From assembly GCA_964600385.1 (NCBI GenBank), contig CAZRJC010000009.1, forward strand, positions 17,039-81,038: 64,000 bases of DNA, in the 5' to 3' direction. Below are positions 34,630-43,019 of this stretch, piece by piece. Both the position numbers and the translations under genes were made by a program. The notes beneath the pieces were generated by a model that saw only the letters and a program-made list of their open reading frames with translations, did not search any database and had not been told where the DNA came from. How positions within the stretch are numbered: the first letter of the stretch is position 1; each line of letters starts with the position of its first letter. The stretch comes from DMER64 sp964600385. GTDB taxonomy: Bacteria > Bacteroidota > Bacteroidia > Bacteroidales > UBA932.

Positions 34630-34879
34630 ACAGACGCTCCGAGAGACCGGACTTTATGAAGGCCTCGAGGTGGTCAGGCTTAATAATGCCTGGGATACAA
34701 TCATCGGACCGGCTGCGGCTAAGGAATGCCTTTCCAGATCCTTTTCAGAGGGTGTGTACAAGGTGAAAATCCGATCGGGTGTTCTCCGGTGCCAGCTCGA
34801 TATGCAAAAAACTTTGCTCAAGGCCCGGCTCAATACCCAGATGGGGAAAGCCACAGTGACCGATCTGATTTTGTATTGA
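34589..34879 (+). CDS. DUF721 / DciA-like protein
   Basis: A 96-residue protein of the DUF721 family; members named DciA recruit the replicative helicase in bacteria without DnaC. Typical segments are LQDVLEQTLRETGLYEGLEVVRLNNAWDTIIG (quoted in part) and YKVKIRSGVLRCQLDMQKTLL. The ATG at 34589 lies within recF, with a GAGGGCG stretch nearby that could act as a ribosome binding site. Location next to recF fits a replication role, but direct helicase loading is inferred from the family. Confidence 0.85.
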   Translation: MKRQETRTLQDVLEQTLRETGLYEGLEVVRLNNAWDTIIGPAAAKECLSRSFSEGVYKVKIRSGVLRCQLDMQKTLLKARLNTQMGKATVTDLILY

Positions 34880-34880
34880 T

Positions 34881-35930
34881 ATGTACAGACAACCCGTAAT
34901 ACTTATAGATAAAGAGATCCCTTTCCTCGAAGGTGTTTTTGATAACCGTGCTGTCGTTCGACTGATGAAAGGTGCCGAAATTTCTGCGGAGGAAATTTGT
35001 AATGCCGATGTCTTGATTATCAGGACGCGTACCGAGTGTGTTCCACGAACTTTGGAAGGAAGCCGGATTTCATTCATCGGCTCTGCTACCATAGGTACTG
35101 ATCATATAGATACTCAATATTGTGCTTCGCACGGGATAGAAGTGGCCAATGCACCGGGGTGCAACGCAGGTGCCGTAATGCAGTATGTTTTTACGGCCTT
35201 GTCCGGCTGGTCCGAAAAAAAGAACAGAAGTCTTTCAGGCATGACACTGGGTATTGTCGGAGTGGGCAATGTGGGTAGCAGGGTGGCAACACTTGCACGT
35301 TTGCTGGGTTTCAGGGTGCTGCTCAATGACCCTCCAAGGGAAGCGGCTGAAGGTCCTCATGGTTTTTCAGATCTGCATCAGGTACTTGCTCAGTCTGATA
35401 TTGTGACACTTCATGTTCCTTTGACTGCAGACACATGTGCCCTGGCCGGCGATTCTTTTTTTAGCAAAATGAAAGAAGGAGCCTGTTTCATTAATACTTC
35501 CAGAGGCGCAGTGGTGAATGAGGAGGCTTTGAGAAAGCATGCTCCGCGACTGGGAGGCGTTATTCTGGACGTTTGGAATAATGAGCCTGTTATTGATGAA
35601 CATACATTGAGCATTACCGATATTGCCACACCTCATATTGCAGGTTATTCCCTTGAAGGTAAGCGAAACGCTTCACAGACCATTGTACATGCAGTGGCAC
35701 GTCATTTTGGTTGGGAAGACCTGTATGATTTCAAAATTGAATTACCTGTACCGGATTTTGTTCCTGAACACTTGTTATTAAAGGATTGTTTCCCTATATT
35801 TGTAGAAGATAGTAAGTTGCGTTGCTCTCCCAAGGACTTCGAGAGGTTGAGAAGTAACTATACTTTCAGAAGAGAATGGACCCCTGAACAATTTAACCGG
35901 TTACCGCAATGTTTACTTCGAATGATTTGA
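34881..35930 (+). CDS. pdxB: Erythronate-4-phosphate dehydrogenase
   Basis: Second step of the DXP-independent pyridoxal phosphate pathway. The 349-residue D-2-hydroxyacid dehydrogenase has SATIGTDHID, the NAD-binding GIVGVGNVGSRVA, and catalytic Arg in TSRGAVV, Glu in NNEP and His in ATPHIAGYSLEGK. The HIAGYSLEGK ending and the extra C-terminal PdxB dimerisation domain separate it from SerA-type enzymes. It starts one base after the dciA-like stop and overlaps the next gene by 22 bases. Confidence 0.92.
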   Translation: MYRQPVILIDKEIPFLEGVFDNRAVVRLMKGAEISAEEICNADVLIIRTRTECVPRTLEGSRISFIGSATIGTDHIDTQYCASHGIEVANAPGCNAGAVMQYVFTALSGWSEKKNRSLSGMTLGIVGVGNVGSRVATLARLLGFRVLLNDPPREAAEGPHGFSDLHQVLAQSDIVTLHVPLTADTCALAGDSFFSKMKEGACFINTSRGAVVNEEALRKHAPRLGGVILDVWNNEPVIDEHTLSITDIATPHIAGYSLEGKRNASQTIVHAVARHFGWEDLYDFKIELPVPDFVPEHLLLKDCFPIFVEDSKLRCSPKDFERLRSNYTFRREWTPEQFNRLPQCLLRMI

Positions 35931-37369
35931 ATTATCTCAAAAAGAAGGGGATAGAGCTAAGTGTCATAGAATCTCAACTGGATGCTTTTACTAAAGGTTT
36001 TCCCTTCTTGGATGTAAATGGCCCTGCTGTACCCGGCAACGGGATAATACAATTATCACTGCAGCAGCAATATGAGTATGAACGTAGGTATAATGAATGG
36101 AAAGGTTCCCGGGTGAAGTTTGTACCTGCTTCCGGGGCTGCTTCACGTATGTTCAAGGATTTGTTCGAAGCATCTTCGCTGCTTTCCAAAAGCTGCACCG
36201 CAACGCTTTCAGGTAACGCAACCCGGTTTTTTGATAACCTCGGCAAATTTGCATTTTACGGGCCTCTTTCCCGTATGGAAGGCTTCAATCCGTCTGAGAA
36301 AAAGAAAGTTATCGATCTGTTACTTGGCTCCGAAGGATTACAATACGGATCCCTTCCAAAAGGATTGATCCTGTTCCATAATTATCCTTCCGGACCGCGA
36401 ACCGCTTTTGAAGAACATTTCGTAGAATCGGCTTTTTATTGTACCGATCCCAAAGGACTCGCCAATCTTCATTTTACCGTTTCTCAGGAGCATCTGTCTC
36501 TGTTTTCAAACCTCTGGAACAGTGTAAAGGCCAGGTATCAATCCAGGTTCGGAATTACTTTCAATGTCTCATTTTCTGTACAGGATCCTGCTACAGATAC
36601 CATTGCGGTGGACTTGGAGAACCAGCCATTCAGAAAGAATGACGGATCACTCCTTTTCCGTCCGGGAGGACACGGTGCTTTACTTGAGAATCTTGCTAAT
36701 ATGAAAGACGATATAGTCTTTATAAAGAATATTGACAATGTGGTTCCGGAACCTCTATTGTCTCCCGTAATTCATTGGAAAAAAGTGCTTGCGGGCCTGT
36801 TACTGGAATGCAGAAAAAAGATATCTGATTATCTGGCCGATCTGCAGAATGGGGCAGAACCTCTACGACTGAAAGAGATAGCTTCCTTCCTGGAAGAAAG
36901 ATTCTACATTACCCATCCTCCGGTAGATCCGGACAATTACCGTTCGTATCTTTATTCCAAACTGAACCGTCCCGTCCGTGTATGCGGAATGGTTCCGGCC
37001 GCCGGGGAACCCGGAGGAGGTCCTTTCCGTGTGACCGATAATGACGGAGCCGGATCTCTCCAGATACTGGAAAGTGTACAGTTGCAGCGTCCTTATCCCG
37101 AATCGACCCATTTCAATCCGGTAGATATTGTCTGTTCCTGCAAGGCCTACGATGGCAATTCTTATCGTTTGACTGACTTCAGGGATGACAGTACGGGTTT
37201 TATTTCTCAAAAAAGCCTGGAAGGAAGGGAACTTAAAGCTCTTGAATTGCCCGGATTATGGAACGGGGGTATGAGCAGGTGGAATACGGTTTTTGTAGAG
37301 GTGCCTCCTGCCACTTTCAACCCGGTAAAAACAGTCACGGATTTATTGCGAAAGGAACATAATTATTAG
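35909..37369 (+). CDS. DUF4301 family protein
   Basis: A 486-residue soluble protein of a Bacteroidota-restricted family with no assigned function. A strongly conserved segment is VKFVPASGAASRMFKDLF (about residue 72-89), which looks like a phosphate- or nucleotide-binding loop; RPGGHGALLENL is another. No signal peptide or membrane helix is seen. It shares the recF-dciA-pdxB transcript, overlapping pdxB by 22 bases. The promoter of the small membrane proteins lies directly after its stop. Confidence 0.8.
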   Translation: MFTSNDLNYLKKKGIELSVIESQLDAFTKGFPFLDVNGPAVPGNGIIQLSLQQQYEYERRYNEWKGSRVKFVPASGAASRMFKDLFEASSLLSKSCTATLSGNATRFFDNLGKFAFYGPLSRMEGFNPSEKKKVIDLLLGSEGLQYGSLPKGLILFHNYPSGPRTAFEEHFVESAFYCTDPKGLANLHFTVSQEHLSLFSNLWNSVKARYQSRFGITFNVSFSVQDPATDTIAVDLENQPFRKNDGSLLFRPGGHGALLENLANMKDDIVFIKNIDNVVPEPLLSPVIHWKKVLAGLLLECRKKISDYLADLQNGAEPLRLKEIASFLEERFYITHPPVDPDNYRSYLYSKLNRPVRVCGMVPAAGEPGGGPFRVTDNDGAGSLQILESVQLQRPYPESTHFNPVDIVCSCKAYDGNSYRLTDFRDDSTGFISQKSLEGRELKALELPGLWNGGMSRWNTVFVEVPPATFNPVKTVTDLLRKEHNY

Positions 37370-37379
37370 ACTTACAGTA

Positions 37380-37410
37380 TTTGGAAGTTAAAAAAACATT
37401 TTTAACTTTG
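37380..37410 (+). promoter_or_regulatory. Complete Bacteroidota promoter for the small membrane-protein pair
   Basis: TTTG at 37380-37383 is followed after exactly 19 bases by TAACTTTG at 37403-37410. This is a full consensus match, one of the two best in the window. The predicted start gives a leader of about 40 bases before the first small ORF. Confidence 0.85.
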
Positions 37411-37455
37411 CGTTTGATATAGGAAATTTTATTCACCAATTAATAACTAATAGCC

Positions 37456-37599
37456 ATGTTACAAACTGTTTTTGATTTTCTGGAACAACTCATCCACAAC
37501 CCTGAAACTAACGGTTGGTTTGCTGTCATTCTGAGTATCCTGGGTGCAGGAATCGGTGCTCTCATCTACTTCTTGGTAGGATATCCCGACGCAGATTAA
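37456..37599 (+). CDS. Small membrane protein 1 (47 residues), unrecognised
   Basis: The ORF begins MLQTVFDFLEQLIHNPE and ends VGYPDAD. Residues ~1-18 could form an amphipathic acidic helix; residues ~21-42 are one hydrophobic helix with an LGAG motif. There is no lipobox, cysteine or signal cleavage site. A consensus promoter, a second similar ORF and a strong terminator surround it, so it is very probably expressed. I do not recognise the family. A small subunit of a membrane complex or a hydrophobic toxin are both possible. Confidence 0.7.
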   Translation: MLQTVFDFLEQLIHNPETNGWFAVILSILGAGIGALIYFLVGYPDAD

Positions 37600-37620
37600 C
37601 TCAACCCAAGGGAGTTGCCT

Positions 37621-37670
37621 GAAAATCCATTAAAGAGTAAGGGGAGCCGCCGAAAATCCTTAAGAGTAGG
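37621..37670 (+). repeat. Imperfect direct repeat between the two small ORFs
   Basis: Two copies of about 20 bases, GAAAATCC(A)TTAA(A)GAGTA(A)GG, lie at 37621-37642 and 37652-37670. The first has three extra A residues. They sit in the 103-base gap between the small membrane genes, just before the leader of the second. They could be a regulatory or RNA-processing site, or the relic of the duplication that made the gene pair. Only two copies, so not a CRISPR. Confidence 0.6.
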
Positions 37671-37702
37671 CAAAAAATTTTTATAACCTAATTCGAATTA
37701 TC

Positions 37703-37852
37703 ATGGAATTTTTTACACAAGTTTTTGCTGACATGTGGCAGAACCTTTTGAACTTTGAAAGCGGATTCATCACATTGTTCCTTGGTGCCGGTGCTATTTT
37801 GTTCAGTATTATTATTGGTCTTATCAACACCAATTGGGGTAGTCCCTCATAG
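37703..37852 (+). CDS. Small membrane protein 2 (49 residues), unrecognised
   Basis: The ORF begins MEFFTQVFADMWQNLLNFES and ends NTNWGSPS. As in the first small protein, an amphipathic N-terminal part is followed by one hydrophobic helix (about residues 20-43) containing LGAG, so the two look like distant paralogues. No separate promoter was found; it probably shares the transcript from 37380. A perfect-stem terminator follows 24 bases after the stop. Confidence 0.7.
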   Translation: MEFFTQVFADMWQNLLNFESGFITLFLGAGAILFSIIIGLINTNWGSPS

Positions 37853-37876
37853 TTGCACCGCTTATTTTTAAATATA

Positions 37877-37908
37877 AAAGCGGATATGCTGCAGCATATC
37901 CGCTTTTC
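37877..37908. terminator. Bidirectional terminator with a 16-bp perfect stem
   Basis: AAAAGCGGATATGCTG is followed directly by its exact reverse complement, ending in CTTTT. It lies between the small membrane genes (plus) and the deoxyhypusine-synthase-like gene (minus) and can end both transcripts. Confidence 0.88.
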
Positions 37909-37927
37909 ATTTATAGATCATGCAGGA

Positions 37928-38956
37928 TCAGAAAATTTTTGCCCAATTGGTTCTGGGCCTGTCCTGCCAGGCTTTTTGGTGGAAAACATAGCTGACTATC
38001 AGCGGTACAACGGTAGTGGCCTCGGCGTATACCATTTGTTCGTGAATGGTGCTGACCTTTCCCCAGGAAGATGCTTCCTTTAAGGTGGAACTCGAGCAGG
38101 CACCGTCCCTGACATCGGCAACCGTAATCTGAATGGCGTACTGGTGCATGGGTACTTCAAAACCCTGGCATTCGGCACATACCACTGTATCCTGTGCGAA
38201 ATTCTTAGGAACACCGCCTCCTATCATGAACAAACCGCTGGTTTTTGATTTGATCTTGATTTCTGTAAGTTCCCTGAAGTCGGCAACAGAATCTATTGTC
38301 AGATAGGGTTTGCCTTCCTTGATCCGTTCCAGCTGATGCATAACCAGACCAAAACCGGCGCTGCAATCCGAAAAAGCAGGTACAAAAATAGGAACATTGT
38401 GTTCGAAACATGTCTGAATGAGCGATTCCTTCTTTACTGCATTTTTGCTGAGCCATCTGCCAATTTCCCAGATAAATTCGCGGGAAGAATAGGGCCGGGG
38501 TTCCAGTGCGTCTGCAATCTGTTTAATAGTGGCATCGCATTCCTGCAATTCTTCTTCATCAATATAGGTATCGTATATCCGATCTACATAGTTACTGCGC
38601 AGCATGCCGTCATCAACGAAAGGAGTGCCTTTGTAATGCTTGTATCCCAACGCTTCAAAAAAATCCATATCGATGATGGAGGCTCCTGTAGATACAACAC
38701 AGTCTATCATATTAAAGCGTACCATATCGACGTATATCTGCATACAACCTGCAGCACTTGAACTTCCGGCAATAGTGAGCCAGTTGGTGCAGTCTTTATT
38801 GCTCATCATCATCTGCAGAATATCTGCTGCTCTGGCAGTGTCTCTCGAGGAGAAAGACATAGAACGCATAGCGTCAATAATGGGTGTTGAGTCAATTTTC
38901 GTAATATCAACATGTTGTATTACTTCCTTCAACAATTCTTTTTTAGTGTTTGCCAT
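37928..38956 (-). CDS. Deoxyhypusine-synthase-like protein
   Basis: A 342-residue member of the deoxyhypusine synthase family. The NAD/spermidine region GGGVPKNFAQDT is present and the catalytic lysine is conserved (K300 in SSWGKVS, matching human K329 in SWGKI). Bacteria have no eIF5A, so its substrate cannot be that protein. Bacterial relatives have been proposed to make homospermidine or other polyamines, and this fits the adjacent, divergent PLP-dependent amino-acid decarboxylase gene. The exact reaction is not settled. Confidence 0.85.
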   Translation of the reverse strand: MANTKKELLKEVIQHVDITKIDSTPIIDAMRSMSFSSRDTARAADILQMMMSNKDCTNWLTIAGSSSAAGCMQIYVDMVRFNMIDCVVSTGASIIDMDFFEALGYKHYKGTPFVDDGMLRSNYVDRIYDTYIDEEELQECDATIKQIADALEPRPYSSREFIWEIGRWLSKNAVKKESLIQTCFEHNVPIFVPAFSDCSAGFGLVMHQLERIKEGKPYLTIDSVADFRELTEIKIKSKTSGLFMIGGGVPKNFAQDTVVCAECQGFEVPMHQYAIQITVADVRDGACSSSTLKEASSWGKVSTIHEQMVYAEATTVVPLIVSYVFHQKAWQDRPRTNWAKIF

Positions 38957-38982
38957 AGATATATTCTCTTGAAATAACTTGG

Positions 38983-38990
38983 CAAAGGTA
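38983..38990 (-). promoter_or_regulatory. Promoter -7 box for the deoxyhypusine-synthase-like gene
   Basis: The minus strand reads TACCTTTG (TAnnTTTG), about 26 bases before the ATG at 38956. It lies back to back with the lysA promoter box. Confidence 0.6.
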
Positions 38991-39018
38991 AATGATTAAT
39001 TCTGATTTAAAAAAATGT

Positions 39019-39026
39019 TACTTTTG
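39019..39026 (+). promoter_or_regulatory. Promoter -7 box for lysA
   Basis: TACTTTTG matches TAnnTTTG and ends 25 bases before the ATG at 39052. No lysine-riboswitch structure fits in the short leader. Confidence 0.6.
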
Positions 39027-39051
39027 CGTGATATTTTAATTTTCAGTAATT

Positions 39052-40206
39052 ATGCGACTGCCCCGTTTTGTTAATGCATTTGAGCGCCTCGAGACGCCAT
39101 TATACTTTTATGATCTCGATATTTTGGATCAGACATTGCGTCTCTATACAAAAATCCTGAGGGAATACGGTTACACAGCTCATTATGCAATGAAAGCCAA
39201 TGCAAATCCACGAATACTTGAAATCATTCAACGTACGGGACTGGGAGCAGATTGTGTAAGTGGTAACGAAGTCCAATTGGCTTTGGACATGGGTTTTGAT
39301 CCGCAGGAAATTGTATATGCCGGGGTAGGCAAATCAGATAAAGAGATCCGTACTGCTTTACAGGGCGGAATTTTTAGTTTTAATTGCGAGTCTGTTCCCG
39401 AGATAAAAATCATAAATGACCTGGCTGCTCAAATGGGCAAGACAGCTCCTGTCTCACTCAGACTGAATCCCAACATCGACGCACATACCAATAAACATAT
39501 TAATACCGGACGTTCCAAAGATAAATTCGGGATAAGCGAATGGATGTTAAATGATGTGCTGGAAGTCTTTAAAAGTTGTCAGAACATTAAATTAAAGGGA
39601 ATACACTTTCATGTGGGTTCACAAGTGTCCGACATGAATGTTTTTATGAATCTGTGCAAGAAAATAAATGATTTCCAGGTATGGTTCGAGCAAAAAGACA
39701 TAAAACTTGAACATATCAATCTTGGTGGAGGGCTTGCTGTTGATTATGAGAATCCGCTGGAAAATTTATATAGTCCGTTCGAAACCTATTTTGAATTAAT
39801 TAATAAAAACCTTGAAGTCAGGAAAGGTCAAAAAGTACATTTTGAGCCCGGCCGTTCGCTTGTGGCGCAGTGCGGATTCCTTATATCGAGGGTATTGTAT
39901 GTCAAGATAGGAAAAGGCAAGAAATTCGTGATACTCGATGCGGGAATGAATGACCTCGTGAGACCCGCCTTATATGGCGCCAAGCATACAATACTGAATG
40001 TCTCATCTACCGGTGCACCGGTTGTATATGATATAGTAGGCCCGGTTTGTGAATCGTCGGATACCTTTGCAAGATCAGTTACCCTGCCGGAAACCCGCAG
40101 GGGTAACCTTATTGCCATATGCTCGGCCGGAGCTTACGGCCAGACAATGGCCATGCGTTACAACCAAAGGGATCTTGCTCAGGCTTACTATTCAACTGAC
40201 CTGTAA
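39052..40206 (+). CDS. lysA: Diaminopimelate decarboxylase
   Basis: PLP enzyme that makes lysine from meso-diaminopimelate. The 384-residue fold-III decarboxylase has PLP lysine in HYAMKANANP (about K48), the glycine loop LGGGLAVDY, EPGRSLVAQCG and the cross-subunit cysteine in GPVCESSDTF. A carboxynorspermidine decarboxylase would be a related alternative given the polyamine-like neighbour, but these motifs match LysA best. dapF lies elsewhere in the window (50.5 kb). Confidence 0.9.
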   Translation: MRLPRFVNAFERLETPLYFYDLDILDQTLRLYTKILREYGYTAHYAMKANANPRILEIIQRTGLGADCVSGNEVQLALDMGFDPQEIVYAGVGKSDKEIRTALQGGIFSFNCESVPEIKIINDLAAQMGKTAPVSLRLNPNIDAHTNKHINTGRSKDKFGISEWMLNDVLEVFKSCQNIKLKGIHFHVGSQVSDMNVFMNLCKKINDFQVWFEQKDIKLEHINLGGGLAVDYENPLENLYSPFETYFELINKNLEVRKGQKVHFEPGRSLVAQCGFLISRVLYVKIGKGKKFVILDAGMNDLVRPALYGAKHTILNVSSTGAPVVYDIVGPVCESSDTFARSVTLPETRRGNLIAICSAGAYGQTMAMRYNQRDLAQAYYSTDL

Positions 40207-40209
40207 AAT

Positions 40210-40827
40210 ATGTTCATTAAGATCTATCCCCAGAATCCGCAGGAACGTCTTGTTATTCAGGCGGTTAATACATTGCGGCAGGGTGGGATAGCGATCTATC
40301 CGACAGACAGTGTTTATGGTATGGGATGTTCCATTGAACATCTTAACCGGGTAAGCGATATTGAAAGGATCAAGGGTTATTATACACCTTCTTCATCACT
40401 CTCTTTTCTTTGTTACGATCTTTCTCAACTTTCTTCATATTGTAAGCCTATCGGAAACAGTGTATTCCGTTTAATGAAGAAAAACCTTCCGGGGCCTTTT
40501 ACCTTCTTGCTGGAAGCCAACAGTCAGGTACCGAAATTATTTAAGGGGAAAAAGAAAAAAGTGGGTATCAGGGTGCCTGATAATCCCATATTGCAGTTGA
40601 TTCTAAGAGAGTTAAATGGTCCTATTATTTCCACGTCTTTACCATGGGACGATCAGGAACCCGAATACTCCTATGAACCTGAGTTTATTAAAGAACGTTT
40701 CGATAACTTTGTAGATATTATTATAGACGGGGGGACGGGCGGAACGGTGCCGTCTGCCATAATTGATTGTACCGGAAGCGAACCGGAAGTGATAAGGGAA
40801 GGTCCGCTGCCATTAATTGTAAATTAG
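40210..40827 (+). CDS. tsaC: Threonylcarbamoyl-AMP synthase (YrdC/Sua5 family)
   Basis: Makes threonylcarbamoyl-AMP for the t6A37 modification of ANN-decoding tRNAs. The 205-residue protein shows the YrdC features: GGIAIYPTDSVYGMGC near residue 25, LPGPFTFLLEA near 93, and VGIRVPDNP near 117. It lacks the Sua5 C-terminal domain. It starts three bases after lysA and lies six bases before ffh. Confidence 0.93.
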   Translation: MFIKIYPQNPQERLVIQAVNTLRQGGIAIYPTDSVYGMGCSIEHLNRVSDIERIKGYYTPSSSLSFLCYDLSQLSSYCKPIGNSVFRLMKKNLPGPFTFLLEANSQVPKLFKGKKKKVGIRVPDNPILQLILRELNGPIISTSLPWDDQEPEYSYEPEFIKERFDNFVDIIIDGGTGGTVPSAIIDCTGSEPEVIREGPLPLIVN

Positions 40828-40833
40828 TTCCAA

Positions 40834-42132
40834 ATGTTTGAAAATTTAACCGACAGACTTGAGCGCTCATTTAAGTTGCTCAAAGGGGAAGGAAAGATCA
40901 CCGAAATAAATGTTGCGGAGACACTGAAGGACATCCGTAAGGCCCTGCTCGACGCCGACGTGAGTTATAAAGTGGCCAAAACTTTTTGTGACGAAGTAAA
41001 ACAGGCTGCTTTAGGTCAGGATGTGCTTTCATCGGTCCGGCCCGGTCAAATGATGACCAAAATCGTACACGATCATTTAGTGCAGCTGATGGGCGGCGAT
41101 GCGGCCGGTATAAACATTAAAGGGAATCCGGGTATTGTATTGATAGCCGGTTTGCAGGGCTCGGGAAAAACCACGTTTTCAGGAAAACTTGCCCTTCACA
41201 TAAAAAGCAAGCGCGGCATCAGACCTCTTCTGGTAGCAGGCGACGTATATCGTCCTGCAGCTATGGAACAACTGCGTGTTCTCGGCCAGCAGATTGGTGT
41301 GGACGTGCATATAGAAGAAACAAACAGCAACCCGGTGAAAATTGCTGTGAATGCCATTGAGAGAGCCAAAAAGGAAGGTTACGGTGTAGTCATAATAGAT
41401 ACAGCAGGACGTTTGGCTATTGATGAGGCAATGATGACCGAGATAACCGCCATAAAAAAAGCGGTCAAACCCACCGAAACGCTTTTTGTTGTTGACTCCA
41501 TGACCGGTCAGGATGCAGTGGACACTGCCCGTACTTTCCATGAACGTCTGCAGTACGACGGAGTAGTCCTTACCAAACTCGATGGGGATACCCGTGGAGG
41601 AGCTGCTCTTTCTATCCGTGCGGTAGTAAGTAAACCCATCAAATTTGTAAGTATAGGTGAAAAAATGGATGCGCTGGATATTTTTTATCCTTCGCGTATC
41701 GCCGACCGAATACTTGGAATGGGTGATATCGTAACTCTGGTTGAGAAGGCCCAGGAACAATTCGACGAGGAAGAGGCAAAAAAATTAAGAAAGAAACTGG
41801 CTCAGGACCGTTTCAACTTTGACGATTTTCTAAAGCAAATACAGCAGGTGAAAAAAATGGGAAATATCAAGGATCTGGCATCTATGATACCCGGAATGTC
41901 AAAAGCTGTTAAGGACATGGATTTTGATAACGACTCATTCAAAGGCATTGAGGCCATCATCGGATCCATGACTCCGGAAGAAAGAGATAATCCTTCCGTT
42001 ATCAACGGGAGTCGTCGCAAACGCATTGCTATGGGAAGCGGCACTTCCATCACAGAAGTGAACCGGCTTATCAAACAATTTGACGATACACGAAAAATGA
42101 TGAAGAATATTCGCGGAGGAATAAAAAAATGA
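40834..42132 (+). CDS. ffh: Signal recognition particle protein Ffh
   Basis: GTPase that binds signal sequences and the 4.5S RNA to target membrane proteins. The 432-residue protein has the N domain, then the G domain with GLQGSGKTT (about residues 106-114), DTAGR and TKLDGD. The methionine-rich M domain ends in RIAMGSGTSITEVNRL and KMMKNIRGG. Here the usual RIAxGSG is RIAMGSG. It overlaps folD by four bases. Confidence 0.97.
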   Translation: MFENLTDRLERSFKLLKGEGKITEINVAETLKDIRKALLDADVSYKVAKTFCDEVKQAALGQDVLSSVRPGQMMTKIVHDHLVQLMGGDAAGINIKGNPGIVLIAGLQGSGKTTFSGKLALHIKSKRGIRPLLVAGDVYRPAAMEQLRVLGQQIGVDVHIEETNSNPVKIAVNAIERAKKEGYGVVIIDTAGRLAIDEAMMTEITAIKKAVKPTETLFVVDSMTGQDAVDTARTFHERLQYDGVVLTKLDGDTRGGAALSIRAVVSKPIKFVSIGEKMDALDIFYPSRIADRILGMGDIVTLVEKAQEQFDEEEAKKLRKKLAQDRFNFDDFLKQIQQVKKMGNIKDLASMIPGMSKAVKDMDFDNDSFKGIEAIIGSMTPEERDNPSVINGSRRKRIAMGSGTSITEVNRLIKQFDDTRKMMKNIRGGIKK

Positions 42133-43019
42133 AGCTAATTGACGGAAAACATGTTTCGGAAGAACTCAAAAAAGAGATTGCATTGCAGGTTGCGGAATGG
42201 ATAAAAGAATCCGGCAACAGACCCCATCTGGCAGCTATCCTTGTGGGAACAGACGGTGCAAGTCAAACCTATGTGAACAATAAGGAGAAAGATTGCCACG
42301 AAGTTGGAATCGATTCTTCTGTATACCGGCTTCCTGAATCAATCAGTCAGGAAGAGTTGCTGGAATGTATTAAGGTGATTAATGAAGACCCGGGTATAGA
42401 TGGACTGATTGTACAAATGCCTTTACCGTCTCATATAGATGAACAGGTTGTCATACAGGCCATAGATCCTTCAAAGGATGTGGACGGATTTCATCCGGTG
42501 AACGTAGGCCGCATGGTCCTTGGTTTACCGACTTTTCTTTCGGCAACGCCTGCAGGTATCCTCGACCTTCTTAAGTTTTATGGTATTTCCACAAAAGGAA
42601 AAGAGTGTGTGATAATTGGACGAAGCAATATTGTAGGCAGACCTTTGGCTAATCTGCTTTCAAGCAAAGGCGATCCGGGCGATTGTACTGTTACTTTGTG
42701 CCACAGCCGTACTGTGGACCTCAAGACCGTTTGCCTCAGGGCGGATATTATTGTTACGGCTCTTGGGGTTCCAGGTTTTCTGAAAGCCGATATGGTAAAA
42801 GACGGTGCTGTTGTCATTGATGTCGGCATAACCAGGGTTCCTGCTTCCAATACCAAATCGGGATTCCGTTTGGCAGGAGATGTGGATTTTGAAGGGGTTG
42901 CTCCCAAATGCAGCTATATAACGCCCGTTCCGGGAGGGGTAGGCCCCATGACACGGGTGTCTTTGTTGAAAAATACTCTTGCTGCAGCAAAAAAAAATAA
43001 AAACAAATCATCATTATGA
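42129..43019 (+). CDS. folD: Methylenetetrahydrofolate dehydrogenase/cyclohydrolase
   Basis: Bifunctional folate enzyme interconverting methylene- and formyl-tetrahydrofolate. The 296-residue protein has the catalytic YVNNKEKDC segment (lysine about residue 55), DGLIVQMPLPSH and PATPAGI-like DVDGFHPVNVG, then the nucleotide-binding GRSNIVGRPLANLL. PVPGGVGPMTR near the end is diagnostic. It overlaps both neighbours by four bases (ATGA). Confidence 0.97.
   Translation: MKLIDGKHVSEELKKEIALQVAEWIKESGNRPHLAAILVGTDGASQTYVNNKEKDCHEVGIDSSVYRLPESISQEELLECIKVINEDPGIDGLIVQMPLPSHIDEQVVIQAIDPSKDVDGFHPVNVGRMVLGLPTFLSATPAGILDLLKFYGISTKGKECVIIGRSNIVGRPLANLLSSKGDPGDCTVTLCHSRTVDLKTVCLRADIIVTALGVPGFLKADMVKDGAVVIDVGITRVPASNTKSGFRLAGDVDFEGVAPKCSYITPVPGGVGPMTRVSLLKNTLAAAKKNKNKSSL

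Noticed and set aside
37621..37670. Possible CRISPR-like repeat
   Set aside because: Only two imperfect copies 10 bases apart, with no spacers of regular length and no cas genes.
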